DNA from: an uncultured Prevotellaceae bacterium
Lineage (GTDB): Bacteria; Bacteroidota; Bacteroidia; Bacteroidales; Bacteroidaceae
DNA: 64,000 bases
Direction: 5' to 3'
Assembly: GCA_900314755.1 (NCBI GenBank)
Contig: OMWH01000005.1
Coordinates: forward strand, 62,001-126,000
The translations under genes were made by a program, and so were the position numbers. The notes beneath the pieces are model-generated. The model worked only from the letters and a program-made list of their open reading frames with translations. It did no database searches and had not been told where the DNA came from. Shown here one piece after another: positions 1 to 6,725 of this stretch (positions are counted from its first letter, which is position 1; every line of letters starts with the position of its first letter).

Positions 1-1180
1 CCAGTTGTTCCCCAATCTTGTTATACCTCTGGATGAAGTCACCTAAACGGTCGAGCAACTGTTCGGCAATACCGAACACCTTCTCCTGGTTCTCTGCCTG
101 CTGGTTCTGCACCCAGGCAATGTGTATCATATGGAGGATGCCCAGCAGGTTCTGCTCACCCGTGATAAACACTTTCCGTTCGAAAGCCTCACGCCACAAC
201 GTCGGATCGTTGGCAAGTGCCAACTGCAGGGAACTCTCGAAGGGGACGAACATGATGACGAAGTCGACAGCCTCACGAGGTGCCTTGATATATTTGGAAT
301 AGTCCTTACGAGCCAGTTCCGTGACATGACCGCGAATCGACTTGATATGATCCTGCAGGGCACGCTCTTTCTCCTCAGGGTCTTCGGCATTGACATAGCG
401 CTGATAGGCGACCAGCGACACCTTCGAGTCAATGACGGCATCCTGACCTTGCGGATAGTGCAGGATGACATCGGGCTGCATCTCCTTACCAGTATCGTCA
501 TTCTTCAGGGGGCGGCCCTGTTCGTCACGCAGACGAGCCTGCACCTCATAATGGATACCCTCCGTCAGTCCCTGTGAGGCGAGAAGGTCGCCAAGGATAA
601 TCTCACCCATATTACCGCTCACCTTATTGTCACGGCGCAACACATTGGCAAGAGACTCCGCCTTCTCACCAATCTCACGGTTCGACTCCATCATCAGCCG
701 CAACTGCTCTTTCAGTGAGGCATTCTGAGCCGTATGGTCCTTGGTATTGTCGGTAATCGCCTTACGCATCTCACTGATGGCATCCTTCAGCGGCTGGGTG
801 ATAGTACCCATATTCTCCTTGTTCTCCTCCTTCAACCGCTGTGCCTGTGCGTCCATCAACTGCTGTGCCATCACGCGGAGCTGCTCCTTGGTGGTCTTCA
901 ACTGCTCGTCAAACTGCTCACGGGCTGCCTTCAGCTGCTCCGTTGACTGCTCCCGCTGTGCCCGCAACTGGTCGGCTGCCTGTTCCCGCTGACTGCGCAT
1001 CTGCTCGGCAAAACGCTCCTCGCTCTGCCGTTGCTCCTCGCTGCGCTGCTGCGAGAGCATCTGCATCTCCGTCTCTTTCTTGGCAAGTTCAACATGCAGT
1101 CGTCCCACTTTCTGGTTCATCACCAGATAGAGGATGACTGCACCGACGGCTATTCCGATGACAATATACAATGCTATCAT
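1..1180 (-). CDS. rmuC: RmuC family DNA recombination protein (3' end outside window)
   Basis: RmuC proteins are nuclease-fold proteins linked in E. coli to limiting rearrangement at short inverted repeats. About 393 codons are visible; the C-terminus lies beyond base 1. The protein starts with one membrane segment (about residues 2-20), continues as a Gln/Glu-rich coiled coil (about 25-150, many EQL/EQ repeats), then enters the RmuC domain with recognisable stretches GNMGEIILGDLL, PDVILHYP, DAVIDSKVSL and FVIMFVPFE. The start chosen is the ATG at 1180, giving the usual short N-terminal anchor. It lies 14 bases after the stop of the GMP-synthase-like gene, so the two are probably cotranscribed. 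Family call is firm from the conserved blocks; function in this organism is inferred. Confidence 0.93.
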   Translation of the reverse strand, partial: MIALYIVIGIAVGAVILYLVMNQKVGRLHVELAKKETEMQMLSQQRSEEQRQSEERFAEQMRSQREQAADQLRAQREQSTEQLKAAREQFDEQLKTTKEQLRVMAQQLMDAQAQRLKEENKENMGTITQPLKDAISEMRKAITDNTKDHTAQNASLKEQLRLMMESNREIGEKAESLANVLRRDNKVSGNMGEIILGDLLASQGLTEGIHYEVQARLRDEQGRPLKNDDTGKEMQPDVILHYPQGQDAVIDSKVSLVAYQRYVNAEDPEEKERALQDHIKSIRGHVTELARKDYSKYIKAPREAVDFVIMFVPFESSLQLALANDPTLWREAFERKVFITGEQNLLGILHMIHIAWVQNQQAENQEKVFGIAEQLLDRLGDFIQRYNKIGEQL

Positions 1181-1194
1181 CGTCACAGCCTATA

Positions 1195-2178
1195 TTACTC
1201 CCACTCAATGGTTCCCGTGGGTTTCGGGGTCAGGTCATACAGAACCCTGTTCACTCCAGGAACCTCCGTGATGATACGCTGTGTGATATGATGCAGCAAC
1301 GCATACGGTATTTCCTCGATGGTGGCGGTCATGGCATCACGGGTGTTGACGGCACGGATGATGACAGGCCAGTCCCAACTGCGCTTGTTGTCTTTCACAC
1401 CTGTTGACTTATAGTCGGGCACAATGGTGAAATACTGCCATACCTTGCCCTCCAGTCCGTTCTTGGCAAACTCCTCACGCAGGATGGCATCACTCTCACG
1501 CAGAGCCTCCAAGCGATCACGGGTGATGGCTCCTGTGCAGCGCACACCGAGTCCGGGACCTGGGAACGGCTGACGGAACACCATATTGTCAGGCAGTCCC
1601 AGTTCCTTACCTACCACACGTACCTCATCCTTGAACAACAGTTTGATGGGCTCTACCAGCTCAAACTGCATATCCTCGGGCAGACCGCCCACGTTATGGT
1701 GTGACTTCACAGGACCAGACTCCACAATGTCGGGATAGATGGTACCCTGTGCCAGGAAACTGATTCCCTCCAGTTTACGTGCCTCCTCCTCGAACACACG
1801 GATAAACTCCGCACCGATGATCTTACGCTTCTGCTCAGGATCGGCAACACCTGCCAACTTGTCCAGGAAGCGGTCGGTGGCATCGACATACACCAAGTTG
1901 GCATTCAACTCGTCACGGAACACACGGACAACCTGCTCAGGCTCCCCCTTGCGCAACAGGCCATGGTTCACATGCACTGATACCAACTGCTTGCCCACTG
2001 CCTTGATCAGCAGGGCAGCCACCACCGATGAGTCCACCCCACCGGAAAGCGCCAGCAGTACTTTTTTGTCACCAATCTGAGCCCTCAGCTCCTTCACCTG
2101 TTCGTCAATGTATTTCTGGGCTAACTCGGGAGTCGTTATACGCTCCATATCAGCCGGTCTCACATTACCTGTACTCAT
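1195..2178 (-). CDS. guaA: GMP synthase ATP-pyrophosphatase/dimerisation part without glutaminase domain
   Basis: 327 residues matching only the C-terminal two thirds of bacterial GuaA: the ATP-PPase P-loop SGGVDSS at residues 45-51, the HVNHGLLRKGE block, GTIYPDIVES, and the dimerisation domain ending with the usual terminal TGTIEWE. The class I glutamine amidotransferase domain (about 190 residues with its Cys-His-Glu triad) is absent, and the start is sound because a -7 box (TATCTTTG, 2210-2217) lies just upstream. Known GuaA converts XMP to GMP using ammonia from glutamine; a lone PPase subunit must either use free ammonia or pair with a separate amidotransferase, as in archaea. No partner gene is seen nearby; rmuC follows. 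It could be a second, specialised copy. guaB lies far away at 59-60.5 kb. Confidence 0.85.
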   Translation of the reverse strand: MSTGNVRPADMERITTPELAQKYIDEQVKELRAQIGDKKVLLALSGGVDSSVVAALLIKAVGKQLVSVHVNHGLLRKGEPEQVVRVFRDELNANLVYVDATDRFLDKLAGVADPEQKRKIIGAEFIRVFEEEARKLEGISFLAQGTIYPDIVESGPVKSHHNVGGLPEDMQFELVEPIKLLFKDEVRVVGKELGLPDNMVFRQPFPGPGLGVRCTGAITRDRLEALRESDAILREEFAKNGLEGKVWQYFTIVPDYKSTGVKDNKRSWDWPVIIRAVNTRDAMTATIEEIPYALLHHITQRIITEVPGVNRVLYDLTPKPTGTIEWE

Positions 2179-2209
2179 ATCTTCTCAATTTTAAAAGTTA
2201 ATACTTCTG

Positions 2210-2217
2210 CAAAGATA
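2210..2217 (-). promoter_or_regulatory. -7 promoter box for the guaA-like gene
   Basis: On the minus strand the bases read TATCTTTG, matching the Bacteroidetes -7 consensus TAnnTTTG, about 31 bases before the ATG at 2178. The rest of 2179-2260 is AT-rich and holds no gene. Confidence 0.65.
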
Positions 2218-2260
2218 CAAAAAAATCAATTAATACAAAACAAACGCTTTGTTTTTAATA

Positions 2261-3694
2261 TTAATTATCGAACGTCTGTGTCTTCGGCCAGTTGACGAGG
2301 TATAGTTGTCCGGTGGCACGGGTAAAAGCGGTATAGAGCCAGTGGATATAATCAGGAGTGAGCATCTCGTCCGTCATATAGCCCTGGTCGACATAGACAT
2401 GCGCCCACTGTCCGCCCTGTGCCTTGTGGCAGGTGGCAGCGTAGGCGAACTTCACCTGCAGGGCATTATAGTATTTATCCTCTTTAAGTTTCTTCAGCCG
2501 GTCTTGTTTCAAGGGGATATCAGCATAGTCTTCCATCACTGCCTGGTAGAGCTGTTCCTGCTGCTCGCGGGTCAGTGCAGGTGCCTCCGAGGTCAGGGTG
2601 TCAAGAATCACCATCGCCGTCAACTCATAGTCATCATAATCAGGAAAGGTCATGGTGACCTCCGCGAAATGAAAGCCATACAGTTCATGGACATTCCGCA
2701 CCCTCCGCACCACGGCACGGTCACCATTGGCGATGAATGAGAGTTGAGAGTCTGCCGCCCCCCAATAATAATTATTCTTCACTATCATGAGCTGGTCGCC
2801 GCTGGTGAGTTGATCCTCACGTCCCAGCACCATATTACGGATGCCCTGGTTATAAATATTCGCCCGTTTGTTGCTGCGGGTTATCACCATCGTCTCGTCG
2901 AGTCCTGCCTTGGAATAACTACTTGCCAACGACTCTATCAGCTCGTCCCCCGGCACAATATGAATATCCTCGAAACCAGCAAAATGTATCTTGGGTAATA
3001 TGATTTCCCCTTCGCCTCTTAGAGAGGGATTAGGGGTGAAACTCCTAATAACGGTCGCATTCCATAAGATGCCAGACTCCTGGCTCTGCCGCAACACCTC
3101 GTTGAGGTCACACTCATGGACATGCAGTCCATAAGTCCGTAACACCTCGCCCATCAAGGCAGGACTCTCCTCCTCACCCACTGGGGGCAGCTGTGCCTGG
3201 TCACCAATGAGGAGCATGCGGCAATTACGACCATTATACACAAACTGTATCAGATCGTCGAGCAACTGCCCTTGTGCAAACGGTGTGTCGCCATAGTTAG
3301 AGGCATTGGCAATCATCGAAGCCTCATCAATGATATATAAGGTATCCTGCGCATTGTTATAGTTGAGGTCGAAAGCGCCTTCCAATGATTTCTGACGATA
3401 GATACGACGATGGATGGTATAGGCAGGATGACCGGCATAGAGCGAGAACACCTTGGCGGCACGACCAGTAGGAGCCAGTAGCACCATCTTCTGTTTCAGC
3501 GACATCATTGCCTTGACGACAGCAGCGGCAAGAGTCGTCTTTCCCGTACCTGCAGAGCCTCGCATAATCATCACAGCCTGCTCGTGACGGTCTGTCATAA
3601 ACAAGGAGAATATGTCGATGGCGTGCTCCTGCTCTCTCGTCGGCACATGGAGAAAAGCCTCACGGATCCGATACTTCAGTTCGTCGGTTATCAT
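2261..3694 (-). CDS. RecD-like ATP-dependent DNA helicase (AAA/UvrD-C type)
   Basis: 477 residues from the chosen ATG at 3694; a longer reading frame to 3886 would run through the promoter repeat and is rejected. Superfamily 1 helicase signs: Walker A GSAGTGKTT at residues 46-54, LLAPTGRAAKV just after it, Walker B-like IIDEASMI, LIGDQAQLPPVG, and the C-terminal UvrD-C2 signature CHKAQGGQW followed by LYTAFTRAT. This arrangement fits the Bacteroidetes RecD-like helicases that stand alone, without RecB or RecC. An extra proline-rich stretch, PNPSLRGEGE, at about residues 218-231 is encoded by a repeat element also found at 15.35 kb. The -7 box lies 8 bases upstream of the ATG. Likely role is DNA repair; substrate not deducible. 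Confidence 0.85.
   Translation of the reverse strand: MITDELKYRIREAFLHVPTREQEHAIDIFSLFMTDRHEQAVMIMRGSAGTGKTTLAAAVVKAMMSLKQKMVLLAPTGRAAKVFSLYAGHPAYTIHRRIYRQKSLEGAFDLNYNNAQDTLYIIDEASMIANASNYGDTPFAQGQLLDDLIQFVYNGRNCRMLLIGDQAQLPPVGEEESPALMGEVLRTYGLHVHECDLNEVLRQSQESGILWNATVIRSFTPNPSLRGEGEIILPKIHFAGFEDIHIVPGDELIESLASSYSKAGLDETMVITRSNKRANIYNQGIRNMVLGREDQLTSGDQLMIVKNNYYWGAADSQLSFIANGDRAVVRRVRNVHELYGFHFAEVTMTFPDYDDYELTAMVILDTLTSEAPALTREQQEQLYQAVMEDYADIPLKQDRLKKLKEDKYYNALQVKFAYAATCHKAQGGQWAHVYVDQGYMTDEMLTPDYIHWLYTAFTRATGQLYLVNWPKTQTFDN
3003..3043 (-). repeat. GC-rich hairpin element inside helicase gene (copy 1)
   Basis: On the minus strand this reads CACCCCTAATCCCTCTC followed by a complementary GAGG-rich arm and GGGGAA. 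It closely matches the intergenic copy at 15346-15385. It is read in frame as PNPSLRGEGE within the helicase. Confidence 0.7.
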
Positions 3695-3702
3695 ATTGGC
3701 TA

Positions 3703-3802
3703 CAAAGTTACCAAATAAGTGAGAGAAATACAACAAGAAAACCTGTTTTCTTTTCATTTCCGAACGAAAAGTAAGTTCGGTGAAGCCAAAGTTACCAAAT
3801 AA
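3703..3802 (-). repeat. 100-bp promoter-region repeat, copy 1
   Basis: Two 16-bp copies of TTATTTGGTAACTTTG (minus strand, at 3787-3802 and 3703-3718) bracket a conserved block GGCTTCACCGAACTTA and an A/T-rich hairpin. The gene-proximal copy contains the -7 box TAACTTTG, 8 bases before the helicase ATG. The same layout recurs at 19380-19469 in front of the radical SAM gene. Confidence 0.7.
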
Positions 3803-3826
3803 TTTGGTTTTCTTCTCACTTATTCG

Positions 3827-3834
3827 TAATTTTG
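3827..3834 (+). promoter_or_regulatory. -7 promoter box for the small peptide/DUF3822/rsmD operon
   Basis: TAATTTTG, preceded by TTATTCG, which mirrors the 16-bp boxes of the adjacent divergent helicase promoter. It ends 8 bases before the ATG at 3843, so the transcript may be leaderless or nearly so. Confidence 0.6.
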
Positions 3835-3842
3835 CAAACGAT

Positions 3843-3935
3843 ATGAAGATTTCAAATCGCATGACTAACATGATTCTCGCCCTCATGGCAGGTATTCTCG
3901 CCCTGCTCTGTGTGCTGAGTATCGTACAACACTAA
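3843..3935 (+). CDS. 30-residue hydrophobic peptide (unannotated small ORF)
   Basis: Encodes 30 residues: a short basic start (MKISNRMTN) followed by one membrane-spanning stretch (about residues 10-28, rich in L, A, I and V). It starts 8 bases after a good -7 box and its stop codon lies 2 bases before the GTG start of DUF3822, the spacing of a translationally coupled operon. No family is recognised. It could act as a leader peptide or as a small membrane protein; the coding call rests on promoter position, spacing and the clean hydrophobic profile. Confidence 0.5.
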   Translation: MKISNRMTNMILALMAGILALLCVLSIVQH

Positions 3936-3937
3936 TT

Positions 3938-4753
3938 GTGACAAACATGCAGTATGATAATATGACCAACCAGCGACTCGTCATCCGCATCAGCCGCAAC
4001 AGCCTATCCTTTGCCGCCGTCAATACTGAGGGCAACGGACAAATCGACTTTGAGCCTTATACCCTGAACCCGGGTATCTCCATGGCAGCTAATATGCGAG
4101 AGGCGTTCCGCACCCAACCGATGCTCCAGACAGCGTATGGTCGTGTACTGGTGATGATTGACACTCCCACCCTCATGACTCCCATTGAACTGTTTCATGA
4201 AGAGGAGCAGCGCACCTTGTATCTTCATTCCTACGAAGGTCATGAGCAGGATGAGATAGCCCATACCGTATTGCCAGACCTTAACTGCGTGGCGATATTC
4301 TCAGTGAACCGTGACTTGAAACTCGTACTGGACGACCATTTCACACAACCCACCTTCATCGCTGCTATAGCCCCTGTATGGCGTTACCTGCACCAGCGCA
4401 GCTATGTGGGGGTGAGGGAGAAGCTCTTTGCCTACTTCCACGACCGCCACATGGAGGTGTTCAGCTATGGACAGAACCGCTTTAAGTTCTGCAACACCTT
4501 CGAGGCGCATGATGCCCACGACGCACTATATTTCCTCTTATATACATGGAAACAGATTAGTTTGCAGGCAGACCGTGACGAGATGCATCTGGTGGGTGAC
4601 ATCTATGAGCAGGAATGGCTGACGGGAGAACTGCAGAAATACATCAAAAGGGTTTATACCATCAATCCTTCCGGTGACTTCAACCGCTCTGCCGTCACAC
4701 AGATAGAGGGGATGCCCTATGACCTCATGACGTTATTCGTAAAAGGACGATGA
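3938..4753 (+). CDS. DUF3822 family protein
   Basis: 271 residues. The DUF3822 family is confined to Bacteroidetes, is usually encoded directly before rsmD as it is here, and has been related to actin/hexokinase-like (ASKHA) folds. The reading frame begins at GTG 3938; an ATG at 3947 (MQYDNMTNQ) is an equally possible start. There is no signal peptide or membrane segment, so it is cytoplasmic. The stop overlaps the rsmD start by 4 bases. Function is unknown; gene order suggests a link to ribosome or rRNA maturation, but that is only context. Confidence 0.85.
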   Translation: MTNMQYDNMTNQRLVIRISRNSLSFAAVNTEGNGQIDFEPYTLNPGISMAANMREAFRTQPMLQTAYGRVLVMIDTPTLMTPIELFHEEEQRTLYLHSYEGHEQDEIAHTVLPDLNCVAIFSVNRDLKLVLDDHFTQPTFIAAIAPVWRYLHQRSYVGVREKLFAYFHDRHMEVFSYGQNRFKFCNTFEAHDAHDALYFLLYTWKQISLQADRDEMHLVGDIYEQEWLTGELQKYIKRVYTINPSGDFNRSAVTQIEGMPYDLMTLFVKGR

Positions 4754-5304
4754 GAATTATTACAGGAAAATATAAAGGCAGGCATTTCGAGATACCCCGC
4801 TCTTTCAAGGCACGTCCGACAACCGACTTTGCCAAGGAGAATATCTTCAACGTGCTCAACGGCTATATCGATTTCGAGGATGCTGCCGCCCTCGACCTCT
4901 TCTCAGGTACGGGTAGTATCACGCTCGAGCTGCTGTCCCGTGGATGCGGTCAGGTCATCAGCATCGAGTCAGACCGGGACCACCACCGTTTCATACAGGA
5001 ATGTCTGAAAAAACTCTCTATTGACAATACCGCCATTCCCATCCGCGGAGATGTCTTCCGCTTCGTCAAGTCGTGCAGGCAACAGTTTGACTTTATCTTT
5101 GCAGACCCGCCATATGCCTTGAAAGAACTGCCTCAGATTCCTGATTTGATTTTCGAGAAGAACCTGCTGAAGGACAACGGCATCTTTGTCTTTGAGCATG
5201 GCAAAGACTATGATTTCTCCCAGCACCCCCATTTTGTGGAACACCGTGCGTATGGCAGTGTGAATTTCTCGTTGTTTAAAGCAAAGGAGACATCAGTCGG
5301 ATAA
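4750..5304 (+). CDS. rsmD: 16S rRNA (guanine(966)-N(2))-methyltransferase
   Basis: 184 residues, the usual RsmD length. SAM-binding motif LDLFSGTGSI and catalytic loop ADPPY are both present, as is the N-terminal GKYKGRHFEIP and RPTTDFAKENIFN region typical of RsmD. It methylates G966 of 16S rRNA in E. coli. It overlaps DUF3822 by 4 bases and its last 29 bases overlap the convergent cls gene, so the two transcripts are antisense at their ends. Confidence 0.95.
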   Translation: MRIITGKYKGRHFEIPRSFKARPTTDFAKENIFNVLNGYIDFEDAAALDLFSGTGSITLELLSRGCGQVISIESDRDHHRFIQECLKKLSIDNTAIPIRGDVFRFVKSCRQQFDFIFADPPYALKELPQIPDLIFEKNLLKDNGIFVFEHGKDYDFSQHPHFVEHRAYGSVNFSLFKAKETSVG

Positions 5305-6718
5305 GACTCTCCCACAACCGTTTCTTGAATGATGGATGAATCCTTTGAGGCAAGTCGCTCAACAGGAGGGCATTCTCTTGGTCACGCAGGAAGACATTAC
5401 GCATCCGGATTGCCATGCCCTCGTCATAGATAAAGGCGTTCGCCTCGAAATTATTCTCAAAGGAACGGAAGTCGACATTCGTGGAACCCGTGGTGGTGAT
5501 GGAGTCGTCGCATACCATGAATTTGGAATGCAGGAAACCCGCCTGGTAAAGATAGACCTTCACTCCTGCCTCGTAAGCCTCGCGGAGATAGGAACGGGAA
5601 GCCCACTCCACGAAGCGTGCATCAGAACGGAGAGGACAGAGGATACGCACATCAACGCCTGCCTTCGCTGCCGTCTTGATGGCAAAGAGGACGGGTTCGT
5701 TAGGCAGGAAATAGGGTGTCTCGATATACACATAGCGGTGTGCCGCCAATATCATGCGGACATACCCCTGCATAATCTCCGGATAGGGATTGGTGGGTCC
5801 GCTGGTGACTATTTGGGTGAGACAGTTATTGGTGGAGGGTGGAGAGTGGAAGGTGGAGAGTGGAGGGTAATAGTCACGATTGGTGATCAGGGTACGGTCG
5901 ACAAAATACCAGTCGATGAGAAAAGCACGCTGCAAGCCATAGACGGCACCACCCTTGACACGCAGCATGGTGTCACGCCATGGCTGGTCACCCGTTCCCT
6001 TCACATAACGCAAAGCGATGTTCATTCCTCCGATATACCCCGTCTCTCCATCAATGATGACCAGTTTGCGGTGGTTACGGTAGTTCACCTTGCTGGTGAA
6101 CGAGGGGAAGCGTACGGGCAGGTAGGCAGCCACCTCGATACCCTCTTCGCGCATCCTTTCGAAGAAACGGTGCGCTACCTGCCAGCAGCCTACATCATCA
6201 TAGATGACACGTACCATCACACCCTCCCTCGCCCTGTCTATCAGGGCATCGGCAACCAGTCTTCCCAATGCGTCGTCCTCGAAGATATACATATCGAGAT
6301 GGATATGATGTTTCGCCTTGGCGATGTCCTTCAGCAATTCCGGGAAGAAGGCATAGCCGTCGGTCATGATGTCTATCTGGTTGTCTTTGAAAGGCAGGGA
6401 GAACGACTGGTTGACGAAGAGGTCTACCAACTGCTTATGACGCTCCGGGATGCGCAGGTTCTGCTGCTCCACGAATCCCAGCATGGAGCGTTTCGTCAAC
6501 TGGTCGACAGACAGTTGGCTGACCATGCGTTCCTTACGGTGGTTGATGCCGAAGAAAAGATAAAAGACCAGTCCCACCACAGGCACGAAGATGATCACCA
6601 GCGCCCATGCCATCGTCTTGGCGGGTTGCCGGTTGTCCATCACCACATGGATGACCGCCATAGCGATTATCACCCACAGGATAGTCATCCCTATTATATA
6701 TAGTAATGAATACATCAC
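5276..6718 (-). CDS. cls: Cardiolipin synthase (phospholipase D superfamily)
   Basis: 480 residues. Two N-terminal membrane segments (about residues 2-25 and 35-58) are followed by two PLD catalytic motifs, HRKLVIIDG with GGMN and HSKFMVCDD with GSTN, as in ClsA-type enzymes that join two phosphatidylglycerols. Between the motifs, at about residues 285-296, an in-frame run PPLSTFHSPPST is encoded by five degenerate heptamers (5831-5865) and looks like a low-complexity insertion in a loop. The gene follows dnaG by 7 bases and probably shares its transcript. The 3' end overlaps rsmD. Confidence 0.93.
   Translation of the reverse strand: MMYSLLYIIGMTILWVIIAMAVIHVVMDNRQPAKTMAWALVIIFVPVVGLVFYLFFGINHRKERMVSQLSVDQLTKRSMLGFVEQQNLRIPERHKQLVDLFVNQSFSLPFKDNQIDIMTDGYAFFPELLKDIAKAKHHIHLDMYIFEDDALGRLVADALIDRAREGVMVRVIYDDVGCWQVAHRFFERMREEGIEVAAYLPVRFPSFTSKVNYRNHRKLVIIDGETGYIGGMNIALRYVKGTGDQPWRDTMLRVKGGAVYGLQRAFLIDWYFVDRTLITNRDYYPPLSTFHSPPSTNNCLTQIVTSGPTNPYPEIMQGYVRMILAAHRYVYIETPYFLPNEPVLFAIKTAAKAGVDVRILCPLRSDARFVEWASRSYLREAYEAGVKVYLYQAGFLHSKFMVCDDSITTTGSTNVDFRSFENNFEANAFIYDEGMAIRMRNVFLRDQENALLLSDLPQRIHPSFKKRLWESLIRLMSPLL
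5831..5865. repeat. Five tandem heptamers (RGTGGAR) inside cls
   Basis: Reads GGTGGAG, GGTGGAG, AGTGGAA, GGTGGAG, AGTGGAG on the plus strand. Five units of 7 bases are not a multiple of three in unit length, so gain or loss of one unit would shift the cls frame. Confidence 0.8.
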
Positions 6719-6725
6719 GTTACTA

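Noticed and set aside
2261..3886. Longer N-terminus for the helicase (64 extra residues)
   Set aside because: The extension is a translation of the promoter repeat, including the -7 box, and has no similarity to helicases.
5336..6703. 455-codon open frame on the plus strand
   Set aside because: It is antisense to cls, which has both PLD motifs; the antisense protein has no recognisable domain and its composition is that of a reversed codon pattern.
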